Shown: positions 19,163 through 28,115 of the stretch, piece after piece
Layout of the letters: the number at the start of each line of letters is the position of its first letter
Numbering within the stretch: position 1 is the stretch's first letter
Assembly (NCBI GenBank): GCA_015067435.1
Contig: SVMM01000009.1
Span: 1-64,000 of the forward strand
Length of the DNA: 64,000 nucleotides
Direction: 5' to 3'
Origin: Oscillospiraceae bacterium
GTDB taxonomy: Bacteria > Bacillota > Clostridia > Oscillospirales > Oscillospiraceae
Translations under genes and position numbers: made by a program
Notes under the pieces: generated by a model
What the model was told of the DNA's origin: nothing
The model's database searches: none
What the model saw: only the letters and a program-made list of their open reading frames with translations

Positions 19163-22100
19163 TCACACCATGTTCGCGGCCTGCGTGCAATACCGCATGA
19201 ACATCGTCGCGACCTGTGCTCTCGTGGCGCTGCCCTGCGGGTCGAGGACGACGACGCGCGTGCCGTTCTGCGTGCCGCTGACGACGCCCGTGCCGGCCGC
19301 CCACGAAAGCGTGTCGGCCGCCCAGGCGCTCACGCTTGCCGCGTCGGGATAGCAGTCAAGCGCCGCGCGTCTGCCGACGTCCATGCCCTGATACCGCGCA
19401 AAGCGGCAGAGCATCGCGGCAAGCTGCTCGCGCGTGACCGGATCGTCCGGCAGGAAGCCCATCGGCCACGGCGCGGTTTCCGAGGGGATCTTCTGTCCGG
19501 TGATGACGCCGGCGCTCGTCGCCCAGCGCACCGCATCGGTGTACCACATGCCCTCCGGCACGTCGGCAAACCGGATGTCCCCGCCGGCCTGCGGGCTGCC
19601 GGCGAGACGCCAGAGCATGACCGCCACCTGCGCGCGGGTGGTGGTGTCGTTCGGGCCGAACTGCGCGTGGTTGTAACCGCCCATCACGCCCTTTTCCAGC
19701 GCCCAGTGCACGCCGTCGTGATACCATGCGTGCAGATTCGTGTCGGTGAACGGCCAGATCGGGCAGGCCGCGTCGCGCGGACAAACGGGGTCCGCGGGCG
19801 GCTCGGCCGCCCGGAACGTCGCCGTCACGGTGACGCCTCTGGCGGGCTGCGTATAGGTGTAGGTCGTGTCGTCGAGCTTCATGAGCGCGACGGGGTTGCC
19901 GTCCGCGTCCACGGCGGTCAGGGTGTCGAGCGTGCAATTTTTGTTCGGACTCACGGTGATCTTCACTCTGGCGCCCTCTGCCGCGCGGCCGACATTGCTC
20001 GACGCCTTGCCGTTTGCCGCGTCGTTTACCTTGACCGGATATTTGTCCTCGCGCTCCGTATATGTATCCCGCGACTGGGGCGCGGCAGGCTGCGGCGCGG
20101 CAGGCTTGGGCGTCACGACCGGATCATAGCCGATGGCGTAGGTGGAGAAGAACTTGGCGTAGATCACAAGGAAGCCGTCGCCGACCCAGAACGTCTGATC
20201 CGTGAAGCCCGCCTCCGGACGGCTGCCCGTGATGCGCGCGAAGACATCCGCCGGTCCGTCCAGATGCCTGCGGAACACGCGGAAATTGGTGCGCCCCGCC
20301 GTGGTATAGGGGACGATGATCTCCAGCACCTCCGAGGTCTCGTGGATCGCGCTCTCCGTGGTGTCGCCGCCATCCGTCGCCTGCTTGATGACGGACACGT
20401 CGATGAAGTCCAGAATGTCCGCCTTGTCCGAGCCTGTGTTCGCGGCACCGATGACGATCTGGTCCGTCCGGGTCTTTTTCTCCTCGTCGCTGAGGCCTGC
20501 GTCCGGCGTTTTTGTCAGATCGGCCTTGCTCTCGGCTGTCAGCGTGACGACGACATTGCCGGAAGCCTCTTTCTCATGAAGCGCCGCGACGTCCAGCCCG
20601 CCGACGACGACCGCCGGGGTATTGTCGCCGCTGACCTCGACCACGCTGCTGACGGAGTAGTACGGCAGGATCACGTTGGCGGTCTGGTCGCTGCTGGTGA
20701 CGACCACGTGCTCCGTCTTGGTTTTGCCGTATTCGTCGGTGACGACGATGTTGTACTCGCCGTCGGGCACGTAGTTGAAGACATAGTTGGCGTCCGCGTC
20801 CGTCACGGTTTCCGCGAAGATCCTGTTGCCCTGCTTCAGCACGACGCTCGCGCCGGGCACGTTTTCCCGTGCATCCTCCGTGCTTGTGCCGTCCGTGTAT
20901 CTCGTGACCATGCCGAAGATCTTGTGGGTGTTCTCAGCGATCTCCTCCATGTGCGCCGCGGAGGCGCGCAGCGTGTTGCGGAGGAACTTCTTTGCGGCGG
21001 CAACGTTGGCGGCGTCGCCATAGTTGAGCCAGTTGATGTCGGCAAGCGCGGTAATGTAGCCGTTGCCCGCCGGCTGATCCATCACAAACACGTGTTCGAC
21101 GCCTTTTTCCACGCCCTTAAAGACCCAGACGGCGGTTTCCGTGTTGTTGGACACGATAGGAGCGTAGGCGGAGGGGCAGATCGCCTCGGCGCCCGCGATC
21201 AGCTCGGACTTATGATCGGTGTTCGCGATCAGCTTATGCGCCATAATGACGCCGTCTGCGATCCTGAAATCAGCGCCCAGCTCCGCCGCGAGCTTGCTCA
21301 GGGCCGCGTTGCTCTTCGCGCAAAAGCCGGAGTGTTCGCCGTTCATGATGATCCTGCCGCCCGCGTTCAGGAAGTTTCTCAACAGCTGTACGTTCGCGTT
21401 ATTATCGCCAAGCAGGGAATAATTGTCGTCGGCGTCCGGCTTGACCATCATGAGATAGACGAACTGGACGTCGGCAAGATCATCCGCCGTGAGGTCGATG
21501 CTGTCCCGTTTTTCCTTCACCGTCACGTTGACGTCGGTCATTTCGGCGTAGTAGTCCAGCATTGTGTTATACCAAGGCTCGATTTTCGAGGTATCCGGCG
21601 CCCAGAGAAGGACGGCGCGGCTGTTGCCGCCCCTGTTTTGGGAGCCGGGATCGGACAGACTGTAATAAATGTAGAGCTTGTCGCCGCCGTTGCCCAGCGC
21701 GATGCTGTCGCCGCTGCCCGCTTCGGTGCGCGCGCTTTCGTCCGCCTCATAACTGCCGACGCTGTAGCCGCCGACGTCATAGCCCGCCAGCGAGGGGATC
21801 GTATAGCTCCCCTTGGCGATGGAGCTTGCGACGGTCGGCTCCATCCAGCCGTCCGGCGTCTCCTTTACCGCATAGACCCACGCCGCGTTCCCGCAGGAGC
21901 CGGTCCCGACCGCACCCGCCGACCCAGTGGACGCCGCGGCCGGTGCGGCAGGCGAAGCGCCCTTGGCGCCGGAGCCGGAGCTGCCGCCCTGACCGCCCGC
22001 GCCGCCGCCGCCTCCGGTTCCGGCCTCGGCGCCGTCGCCGCCCGCGCCTCCGCTGCCGCCGGTCTGCCCGTCATAGAATTTAAAGCAGCTGGTTCCGGTG

Positions 22101-23206
22101 CTGCCGTCGACGTCCGTGACCTGCGTAAGATCGCCGGAGCTTATCTCGGCGGTGACGGGCGGCTGTGTTCCCGGCGCGCCGCCGCGTCCCACGGCCAGTG
22201 TCGCCGTCACGCCGGAGGCAATATAGACGCTGCCGCAGGAAATCGCGGAAACGGCGTCGGCGGTCGCTCCTGCCTCGGAAGAAACGCTGGGATCATTCGC
22301 GCCCGTGCCGGCCACCGCGGCACCGTTCGCGCCCGCGCTTCCGCTCGCACCGTTGCTTCCGATTGCCGCGCCGCCGCCGCCCGCGCCGCCGCCCGCGCCG
22401 CCGCCCGGCGCGCAGGCGAGCCAGTCATACCGGCCCGCCGAGGGATCGGCGCCCGTAGAGCCTGTTCCGTCGGCGTACGGAGTGATCGAAGAATTGGTAT
22501 AGAAATAGTAGGAATAGTACCAATTAATCTCGTCGACATATGGCGCGGTTTCCGTATGGATTTCAGCCCCGCCATAGACGTATAAAGAGGTCGTGAGGTA
22601 TCGCGTGATGCCGCCTCTTCCGCCGCTGCCCGCGCCGCCGCCGGCTCCGCCGGACGCGGAGACCGTGCCCGTGCCCAAAAACGTGAGACTGGCATCTGAC
22701 GGGACGAGTATGCCCGCGCCGCCGCCGCTTGCGCCTGCGCCGCCTGCGCCGACGCCGTCCGTCGTCATGGAGCCGACAGAGCGGACCGTGACGCCGGCGA
22801 CATCTTGCCTTGACTCCGTCATGCCCGCGCCCGTGGCGTCGGCGCCGGCCGACGCGGCGTATCCGCTGCCGCCGGTCACGGTCAGCGTGACGCCGTCGGC
22901 AAGGTAGATGTAGACGTCGGCTCCGTTTTTGATCCGGAGGCCGTTCCCGCCCGCCGACGCGCTGCTGACAGCGTCCGTTCCGGCGAAGAGCTTATTCTCG
23001 GTCAGAAAGTAAATGCCGCTGTCCAGCTCGTCTCCCGCGCTTTTGTCCGAGAGGTCGTACAGCGTCAGATTCATCGTCGCTGCCGCCGCCTGCAGATCGT
23101 CCGGCAGCGCGACAGCTCGCGCCGTCCCGCCGTACGCCTGAAACATCGAAAGCAGGAGCGCCAGCGAGAGCAGGATGCTCAGCAGTTTGTTGCTTCTGTA
23201 TTTCAT
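19163..23206 (-). CDS. Giant glycine-rich surface protein with three SLH domains
   Basis: A 1347-residue secreted protein. It has a Sec signal (LLSILLSLALLLSMFQAYGGTARA), then a roughly 400-residue region very rich in Gly, Ala and Ser, a middle domain with an LWAPDTSKIEPW block that may be Rossmann-like, and a carboxypeptidase-regulatory-like beta domain (VPGASVVLKQGNRIFAETVT). Three C-terminal S-layer homology repeats (about 1165-1345, for example WALEKGVMGGY and ATSAGVITGQ) anchor it to secondary cell-wall polymer. The start follows GGGAGGG. It is monocistronic with its own promoter. The role is probably structural or adhesive; the exact function is unknown. Confidence 0.85.
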   Translation of the reverse strand: MKYRSNKLLSILLSLALLLSMFQAYGGTARAVALPDDLQAAAATMNLTLYDLSDKSAGDELDSGIYFLTENKLFAGTDAVSSASAGGNGLRIKNGADVYIYLADGVTLTVTGGSGYAASAGADATGAGMTESRQDVAGVTVRSVGSMTTDGVGAGGAGASGGGAGILVPSDASLTFLGTGTVSASGGAGGGAGSGGRGGITRYLTTSLYVYGGAEIHTETAPYVDEINWYYSYYFYTNSSITPYADGTGSTGADPSAGRYDWLACAPGGGAGGGAGGGGAAIGSNGASGSAGANGAAVAGTGANDPSVSSEAGATADAVSAISCGSVYIASGVTATLAVGRGGAPGTQPPVTAEISSGDLTQVTDVDGSTGTSCFKFYDGQTGGSGGAGGDGAEAGTGGGGGAGGQGGSSGSGAKGASPAAPAAASTGSAGAVGTGSCGNAAWVYAVKETPDGWMEPTVASSIAKGSYTIPSLAGYDVGGYSVGSYEADESARTEAGSGDSIALGNGGDKLYIYYSLSDPGSQNRGGNSRAVLLWAPDTSKIEPWYNTMLDYYAEMTDVNVTVKEKRDSIDLTADDLADVQFVYLMMVKPDADDNYSLLGDNNANVQLLRNFLNAGGRIIMNGEHSGFCAKSNAALSKLAAELGADFRIADGVIMAHKLIANTDHKSELIAGAEAICPSAYAPIVSNNTETAVWVFKGVEKGVEHVFVMDQPAGNGYITALADINWLNYGDAANVAAAKKFLRNTLRASAAHMEEIAENTHKIFGMVTRYTDGTSTEDARENVPGASVVLKQGNRIFAETVTDADANYVFNYVPDGEYNIVVTDEYGKTKTEHVVVTSSDQTANVILPYYSVSSVVEVSGDNTPAVVVGGLDVAALHEKEASGNVVVTLTAESKADLTKTPDAGLSDEEKKTRTDQIVIGAANTGSDKADILDFIDVSVIKQATDGGDTTESAIHETSEVLEIIVPYTTAGRTNFRVFRRHLDGPADVFARITGSRPEAGFTDQTFWVGDGFLVIYAKFFSTYAIGYDPVVTPKPAAPQPAAPQSRDTYTEREDKYPVKVNDAANGKASSNVGRAAEGARVKITVSPNKNCTLDTLTAVDADGNPVALMKLDDTTYTYTQPARGVTVTATFRAAEPPADPVCPRDAACPIWPFTDTNLHAWYHDGVHWALEKGVMGGYNHAQFGPNDTTTRAQVAVMLWRLAGSPQAGGDIRFADVPEGMWYTDAVRWATSAGVITGQKIPSETAPWPMGFLPDDPVTREQLAAMLCRFARYQGMDVGRRAALDCYPDAASVSAWAADTLSWAAGTGVVSGTQNGTRVVVLDPQGSATRAQVATMFMRYCTQAANMV

Positions 23207-23268
23207 AGAGGTCCCTCCCAGAATACCGTTGCCGCCGATGGATATACTTCTGCTATTATTTCACATGT

Positions 23269-23297
23269 ATTATACGATGGAACGGCGCCGAGCGCAA
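23269..23297 (-). promoter_or_regulatory. Promoter of the SLH protein gene
   Basis: Leftward TTGCGC, 17 bases, perfect TATAAT. The rest of the 23207-23505 gap holds only an imperfect hairpin (GAGGTCG with CGACCTC, about 23419-23466) and no convincing gene. Confidence 0.75.
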
Positions 23298-23505
23298 GAC
23301 TTTTGCGCTGAAAATATTGCCGTTTCCGCGGCCGTACGCAACGCGCGCATGCGGGCAAAAGAAAAGCAGACCAGCATCTCTGCAAGTCTGCATATATGAT
23401 AAGGGTAGAGGATGGAAAGAGGTCGCTTTGGGCGTGGGATAATCCTTACGCACAAAACGACCTCGGTAGGTTATTATGGACTAGACCTCATGTTGAATAT
23501 TTCCA

Positions 23506-24177
23506 GTGATATCCACCAGAAGAATACGTTTTTCCTATTGCAGCCATACTTATCGCCCCTTTGGTAACTCCTGCCCAAGATGCAGCTTCATTCAGCGAAG
23601 GAAACTCTTGGCCCGTTTCAATACATATGACAGGCTTTTCATGCTGCTAAGTAACAATCGCCCCTTCTACCCGGAACTGCAAACGAGAAAGCGTGTTGTC
23701 AATGACTATGACTATTTCAAGCGGCTCCACGAGTGCGTTCTTAGCTTAGCTACGAAGGAACTGCGTTCATCAGACCTGATGGATCTTTTTGACATCATGC
23801 CTGTTGAGCTATCCGACGAGGAGCTCGGCGATTTCGGCGAACGCGAGTACATTCTTTATCGGATTGAACGAGAGCTAAATGTTCAGTTTAACACGCGAAA
23901 GCAGCTCGTGCTCAAAACGCTCTATAGTTACGTCAGCCACGGAGCTGGTCTGTATGATGTCGATGCGTTTTCAATGTTCGGCACGAGCAGCTTCAATCTA
24001 GTGTGGGAGCGTGTTTGCTCAGAAGTAATGGATAACCAGCTATCCGTGCGCCTTGCGCTCCGTTCCGATTGCGCCCGCGAACACCCTTGCGGAATCCTTC
24101 AGCCGCTGGTGCCGGATGCCGGTCGCGTCAAAGTGAACGGTGCGAAACGCAAACTGCATGACCGGGCCGGTCTTTGA
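23506..24177 (+). pseudogene. Remnant of an LlaJI-family restriction endonuclease
   Basis: The frame is open for 223 residues but only the middle looks like protein. From RFNTYDRLFMLL through FGTSSFNLVWERVCSEVMDNQL it resembles the central part of LlaJI-type restriction endonucleases, including the GTSSF-x-x-VWE block as I recall it. After DNQL the frame runs into Arg/Cys-rich junk, and there is no convincing N-terminus, start or ribosome site. No methyltransferase or GTPase partner is adjacent. This is the dead core of a restriction gene at the left edge of a lower-GC region. Confidence 0.5.
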
Positions 24178-24290
24178 TACGGGTAGCAGCGGCATAAGAC
24201 CGAGGGCTCGTTTTTCGGGCAAAAAGGGCTCGTTCGAGCCTTCATGTGAAGTCGGGAATGGACCCGGCAAATTTTTTTGAAAAATTTCGA

Positions 24291-24309
24291 TGTAACTATT
24301 GACATTACA
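24291..24309. promoter_or_regulatory. Inverted-repeat operator, copy 1 (probable Rrf2 site)
   Basis: TGTAACTATTGACATTACA is an inverted repeat TGTAA-N9-TTACA. It covers the -35 box of the promoter at 24299-24327. A second copy with identical arms sits at the same place in the promoter of the Rrf2 gene. Confidence 0.8.
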
Positions 24310-24327
24310 ACAGAGCCGTGATATATT
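24299..24327 (+). promoter_or_regulatory. Sigma-A promoter of the SnoaL-like gene
   Basis: TTGACA, 17 bases, TATATT. It lies 69 bases before the start codon. The -35 is inside the TGTAA-N9-TTACA operator, so a bound repressor would block polymerase. Confidence 0.85.
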
Positions 24328-24396
24328 CTCTTTGTCAGATGAAACAGCGACGGTTACAACAAGCTGACGCGAACGGAACTAAAGGAGGATACCATC

Positions 24397-25170
24397 ATGA
24401 CAAAGATTGAAAAGGCTCTGGCTCTCATCAACACTTTCGCAACCGGCGATACCGAAAAGGCTGCTTCTTTGCTGGCAGAGGGCTATATCCAGCACAACCT
24501 CGCTTACGGCACTGGTCGTGACGCTTTCGTGGGCAGCGTTGCCTACCTCGCTTCTGCTCCCGTGAAGACCACTGTCAACAACATCCGCGCCTTCGAGGAT
24601 GGCGACAGGGTGTTCCTGCAGACCGTTTACAACTTCACTGGGATGGGCGAGCAGGTGGCTTTCGACATCTTCCGCTTCGATGAAGCAGGCCTGATTGCCG
24701 AGCATTGGGACAACCTCGCTGCAAAAGCTGATCCCAATCCCTCCGGCCACACCCAGATCGATGGCTATGACAGCCTTGAGGATCTGGACAAGACCGAGGA
24801 GAACCGAGAGATCATCAAGAACTTCCTGCACGACGTGATGCAGGGCAAGGCTCCTGAGAAGACAGCTTCTTACTTTGACGGAGATACGTATATCCAGCAC
24901 AACACCGGCATTGCTGACGGTCTCTCCGGTCTCGGCTCGGCTCTGGGCGCTCTTGCGGAGCAGGGTATTCAGATGATCTATGATACGATCCATCAGGTAC
25001 TTGCGCAGGGCAACTATGTGCTGGCTGTTTCCGAGGGTACCTTCGGCGGTGCGCCGACTTCCTACTATGATCTGTGGAGGATCGAGAACGGTAAGGTTAC
25101 TGAGCATTGGGACGTCATGGAGACCATCGCGGAGAAGGACACTTGGCAGAATCAGAACGGTAAGTTCTAA
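24397..25170 (+). CDS. Tandem SnoaL/NTF2-like domain protein
   Basis: A 257-residue cytoplasmic protein made of two homologous halves. Each has a YIQHN block early (residues 28 and 168) and a hydrophobic-strand block ending EHWD (FDEAGLIAEHWDNL, then RIENGKVTEHWDVM), the mark of SnoaL-like polyketide cyclase/NTF2 folds. The chemistry is unknown; single-domain relatives bind small hydrophobic molecules. The start follows AAAGGAGG. Codon use is unlike the GC-rich flanks. It has its own operator-controlled promoter and sits next to the Rrf2 gene that probably controls it. Confidence 0.8.
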   Translation: MTKIEKALALINTFATGDTEKAASLLAEGYIQHNLAYGTGRDAFVGSVAYLASAPVKTTVNNIRAFEDGDRVFLQTVYNFTGMGEQVAFDIFRFDEAGLIAEHWDNLAAKADPNPSGHTQIDGYDSLEDLDKTEENREIIKNFLHDVMQGKAPEKTASYFDGDTYIQHNTGIADGLSGLGSALGALAEQGIQMIYDTIHQVLAQGNYVLAVSEGTFGGAPTSYYDLWRIENGKVTEHWDVMETIAEKDTWQNQNGKF

Positions 25171-25189
25171 TGTAACCGTTGAAATTACA
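25171..25189. promoter_or_regulatory. Inverted-repeat operator, copy 2 (probable Rrf2 site)
   Basis: TGTAACCGTTGAAATTACA has the same TGTAA-N9-TTACA arms as copy 1 and again covers the -35 box (TTGAAA) of a promoter. It starts directly after the SnoaL stop codon. Confidence 0.8.
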
Positions 25190-25207
25190 GCCTGTTCGTA
25201 GTAAAAT
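25179..25207 (+). promoter_or_regulatory. Promoter of the Rrf2 gene and probably the downstream cluster
   Basis: TTGAAA, 17 bases, TAAAAT, 22 bases before the Rrf2 start. The operator position relative to the -35 is identical to copy 1. Confidence 0.8.
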
Positions 25208-25228
25208 GACGACAGGAGGTGTTGCTTC

Positions 25229-25669
25229 ATGCAGATATCAAGTAGATTTACCATCGCGCTGCATATCTTCACCTGCGTCGATGTATTCAAAGACGAATAC
25301 AAGGTAACGAGTGACTTCCTTGCCGGAAGTATCAACACGAATCCTGTCGTCATACGAAAAATCCTGACACAGCTGAAAAACGCAGGTCTTATTACAGTAG
25401 CCAGAGGAACCGGTGGTGTGGAGCCAACAAGACCGCTTTCGGAGATCACATTTTACGATGTGTATCAGGCAATTGAGCCTGTTGAGAACGGAGACCTGTT
25501 CCACTTCCATGAGAGCCCAAATCCGGAATGTCCGGTAGGCAGAAATATTCACGCACTGCTTGATGATAAGTTGAAGGCCATACAAGGTGCGATGGAAGAA
25601 GAGATGCGAAAATATACGCTTCTTGATCTGCGCTCCGGGATAACGGAGCTATTGGAAAAGGAAAGCTGA
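25229..25669 (+). CDS. Rrf2 family transcriptional regulator
   Basis: A 146-residue winged-helix regulator starting MQISSRFTIALHIF, with the Rrf2 recognition region NPVVIRKILTQLKNAGLI and the wing GTGGV. It has only two Cys (16 and 101), not the clustered three that hold an iron-sulfur cluster in IscR or NsrR, so it fits the YwnA/YwgB-like class that may sense thiol-reactive or oxidative stress; that is inference. The start follows ACAGGAGGTG. Matching operators in its own and the upstream promoter imply autorepression and control of the SnoaL gene. Confidence 0.9.
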   Translation: MQISSRFTIALHIFTCVDVFKDEYKVTSDFLAGSINTNPVVIRKILTQLKNAGLITVARGTGGVEPTRPLSEITFYDVYQAIEPVENGDLFHFHESPNPECPVGRNIHALLDDKLKAIQGAMEEEMRKYTLLDLRSGITELLEKES

Positions 25670-25675
25670 CACACA

Positions 25676-25708
25676 GGCTCCGGAGGACAAGTTCTTCCGG
25701 AGCCTTTT
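25676..25708 (+). terminator. Terminator after Rrf2, probably leaky
   Basis: Stem GGCTCCGGA with TCCGGAGCC followed by TTTT. The next gene starts 14 bases later with no room for a promoter, so the downstream genes must depend on read-through. Confidence 0.8.
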
Positions 25709-25721
25709 ACGGGAGGCAACA

Positions 25722-26342
25722 ATGGAGACAAAAGACTATCTCTCTTATATCGTTCATGAAATCCACACCACCATCGTCGCTACAGTGGATGACGAGGGGC
25801 TTCCCGTTACCGCTGCTATTGATATGATGGACAGCGATGAAAACAGTCTGTATTTCCTTACCGCAAAAGGAAAAGGATTTTTTGACCGGCTTGTCAGGCG
25901 CGGCTTTCTGGCGTTGACTGCAATCAAAGGTGAAACCACGATGTCCAGTGTGGCAGTATCTGTTCGCGGCAATGTCCGTGAGCTTGGCTATGAAAGGATA
26001 CCGGAGCTGTTCAGAAAGAATCCTTATATGCATGAGATTTACCCGACCGAGGAATCTATGCGTGCCTTGACGGTGTTTCAGATCTATAAGGGAATCGGAG
26101 AATGGTTCGACCTGTCGAAGAAGCCAATTGAACGGGCTTCGTTTACCTTTGGCGGTGCCGAGAAGAAGCATGACGGCTACTTCATAACGGATGCCTGCAT
26201 CGGATGCGCCAGTTGTGCGGAAGTCTGTCCGCAGAAATGCATCATCACTGATGACATACCTTATGTTATCGAACAGGATCATTGCCTGCATTGCGGGAAC
26301 TGCATGGCGGCGTGCCCGGTCGGTGCGGTGGAAAGAAGGTAA
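25722..26342 (+). CDS. PNPOx-like flavin domain fused to a 2x[4Fe-4S] ferredoxin
   Basis: A 206-residue redox protein. Residues 5-125 match the pyridoxamine-phosphate-oxidase-like FMN-binding fold (LPVTAAIDMM, LYFLTAKGKGF). Residues 159-198 hold two complete [4Fe-4S] motifs, CIGCASCAEVC and CLHCGNCMAAC. The protein could pass electrons between flavin and clusters; partners are unknown. The start follows ACGGGAGGC. It sits between the regulator and the macrodomain gene, four bases before the latter, so it belongs to the sirtuin/macrodomain cluster. Confidence 0.85.
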   Translation: METKDYLSYIVHEIHTTIVATVDDEGLPVTAAIDMMDSDENSLYFLTAKGKGFFDRLVRRGFLALTAIKGETTMSSVAVSVRGNVRELGYERIPELFRKNPYMHEIYPTEESMRALTVFQIYKGIGEWFDLSKKPIERASFTFGGAEKKHDGYFITDACIGCASCAEVCPQKCIITDDIPYVIEQDHCLHCGNCMAACPVGAVERR

Positions 26343-26346
26343 TCAC

Positions 26347-27153
26347 ATGACAGAAAACATGACACAGGATCAGCGACTGGACTACCTCGTTGAGGAATTC
26401 AAAGTCGATTCTGGTGAGTATAAAGATTTGCAGACACCGGGTGACCGGCAAGGAAAGCGGCGCATCCTCCGTTCGCTGATGAATATCCGGATGCCGAAAA
26501 AACTGGACGATTTTGTCCTCACTGTACAGGACGAATACCTGCAGGAGCGAATTCGGAAAAACGGGATCGTGGCGCTTTCGGACATCCCGGAGATCAGAGA
26601 CGGCTTATCCATCTGGCAGGGTGACATCACGCGGCTGGCTGTGGATGCCATCGTTAATGCAGCCAATTCACAGATGCTCGGATGCTTTGTGCCGATGCAC
26701 ACCTGTATCGATAACTGCATTCATACTTTTGCCGGAGTCCAGCTGAGAGCTGAATGCGCCAGACAGATGGATCAGTTAAAAAGCAGATACGGTAGAGATT
26801 ATGAGCAGCCGACCGCCGTACCAATGCTGACGGATGCTTACAACCTCCCGGCGAAAAAAGTCATTCACATCGTCGGGCCGATTGTGCAGGGCAGACTGAC
26901 TTCCGCTCTGGAAGACGATTTGGCGGCCTGCTATCGGAATACACTTGATATGTGTCTGGAAAACGGGTTGAAATCCGTGGCCTTCTGCTGCATCTCTACA
27001 GGTGTTTTTCATTTCCCAAACAAGAGGGCTGCAGAGATTGCTGTCCAGACGGTGAAAGGTTGGTTATCCGAGCATCCGGGTACAATGGAAAGAGTGATCT
27101 TCAATGTTTTCAAAGATGAGGACAAAGCGTACTATGAACAACTTTTACGATAA
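26347..27153 (+). CDS. Zn-type macrodomain, protein-ADP-ribose hydrolase
   Basis: A 268-residue macrodomain protein of the class genetically linked to class M sirtuins. It should remove ADP-ribose from modified proteins. Visible motifs are QGDIT (91-95), NAANSQMLGCF (105-114), the metal-site block PMHTCIDNCIH with Cys113, His118 and Cys120 as likely Zn ligands, and the phosphate loop STGVFHFP (217-224). The 80-residue N-terminal helical extension is normal for this class. The ATG at 26347 was chosen because it follows the previous stop by four bases; the longer frame has no ribosome site. It overlaps the sirtuin start by 20 bases. Confidence 0.9.
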   Translation: MTENMTQDQRLDYLVEEFKVDSGEYKDLQTPGDRQGKRRILRSLMNIRMPKKLDDFVLTVQDEYLQERIRKNGIVALSDIPEIRDGLSIWQGDITRLAVDAIVNAANSQMLGCFVPMHTCIDNCIHTFAGVQLRAECARQMDQLKSRYGRDYEQPTAVPMLTDAYNLPAKKVIHIVGPIVQGRLTSALEDDLAACYRNTLDMCLENGLKSVAFCCISTGVFHFPNKRAAEIAVQTVKGWLSEHPGTMERVIFNVFKDEDKAYYEQLLR

Positions 27154-28111
27154 TGGTTATCAGGAAACCATCCAGAAGGGATTGTCCGCAGTTCGCTCCT
27201 TCCGTTCAGGCATTTCTACAGGTACAGGAAGCAGGGATGAACAGATCAAACGGCTGAAGAAGGAAATCGAAAGCGCAGATACTATTGTGATTGGAGCGGG
27301 TGCCGGATTGTCCACAGCAGCAGGGCTGACGTATTCGGGAGAGCGCTTTGAGAAATACTTCGGAGACTTTGCTGCCCGGTTTGGCATTCAGGATATGTAT
27401 TCCGGCGGATTCTATCCGTTCCCAGACGATGAGACACGCTGGGCATGGTGGGCAAGGCACATCTACTATAACCGTTATATTGATCCGCCGAAGGATGTTT
27501 ATGGAAAGTTGCTGGCACTGGTGCAGGGTAAAGATTACTTTGTCATTACCACAAACGTGGATCATCAGTTTCAAAGAGCTGGTTTCGACAAGAAGTGCCT
27601 GTTCTATACGCAAGGAGACTACGGCCTGTTCCAGAGCGTAAATCCGGCGAATCAGAAGACCTACGATAATGAGACGTGGGTCATGCAGGCAATGGAGGCG
27701 CAGGGATTCGAGAAGGATGCAGATGGTGTATGCCAAATCCCACAGAATGGTGTTTCCATGAAAATACCTACAGCACTGATTCCGAAATGCCCGGACGACG
27801 GCTCAGACATGACCATGAATCTTCGTGCGGATGATTCTTTTGTCGAGGATGAAGGCTGGCATAAAGCGTCCGCTGTTTATGCAGATTTCATCCGCAGACA
27901 TGAAGACCTGCACACGTTATATCTGGAAATTGGTGTCGGAGCCAATACGCCTGTCATCATCAAGTATCCATTCTGGGCGTTGACTGCAGAGAATCCGAAA
28001 GCGGTATATGTCTGCCTCAACTATAACGAGGCTTTCTGCCCACAGCAAATCGAAAATCAATCCATCTGCATTGATGGAGATGCGGATACAATCCTTGAGT
28101 CTCTGAAATGA
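27134..28111 (+). CDS. Class M sirtuin (SirTM), protein ADP-ribosyltransferase
   Basis: A 325-residue Sir2-fold protein. The NAD loop reads GAGAGLSTAAGLTYSG (54-69), lacking the GIPDFR of deacetylases. TTNVD gives Asn141. The position of the catalytic His in HG is Gln160 (TQGD), exactly 19 residues after the Asn, the same spacing as the Asn118/Gln137 pair I recall for Streptococcus SirTM. Arg231 in NLRADDSFVED corresponds to the third key residue. So it should transfer ADP-ribose rather than deacetylate. The start is the ATG at 27134 inside the macrodomain gene. In characterised loci the target is a lipoylated GcvH-like protein; none is encoded here. Confidence 0.9.
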   Translation: MNNFYDNGYQETIQKGLSAVRSFRSGISTGTGSRDEQIKRLKKEIESADTIVIGAGAGLSTAAGLTYSGERFEKYFGDFAARFGIQDMYSGGFYPFPDDETRWAWWARHIYYNRYIDPPKDVYGKLLALVQGKDYFVITTNVDHQFQRAGFDKKCLFYTQGDYGLFQSVNPANQKTYDNETWVMQAMEAQGFEKDADGVCQIPQNGVSMKIPTALIPKCPDDGSDMTMNLRADDSFVEDEGWHKASAVYADFIRRHEDLHTLYLEIGVGANTPVIIKYPFWALTAENPKAVYVCLNYNEAFCPQQIENQSICIDGDADTILESLK

Positions 28112-28115
28112 AAAA

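Noticed and set aside
17519-22585. A 1688-codon rightward open frame across the lipoprotein and SLH genes
   Set aside because: It is the antisense shadow of GC-rich genes: Arg/Val/Ala/His-rich, no ribosome site, no domains. The leftward genes have signals, lipobox and SLH repeats.
21900-22900. GC-rich short repeats in the SLH gene, as a possible CRISPR or recombination array
   Set aside because: They encode the Gly/Ala-rich part of one continuous protein; there are no regular spacers.
23175-23455. Several overlapping 60-75 codon frames upstream of the SLH gene
   Set aside because: They overlap its promoter and start region, lack ribosome sites and have no recognisable content.
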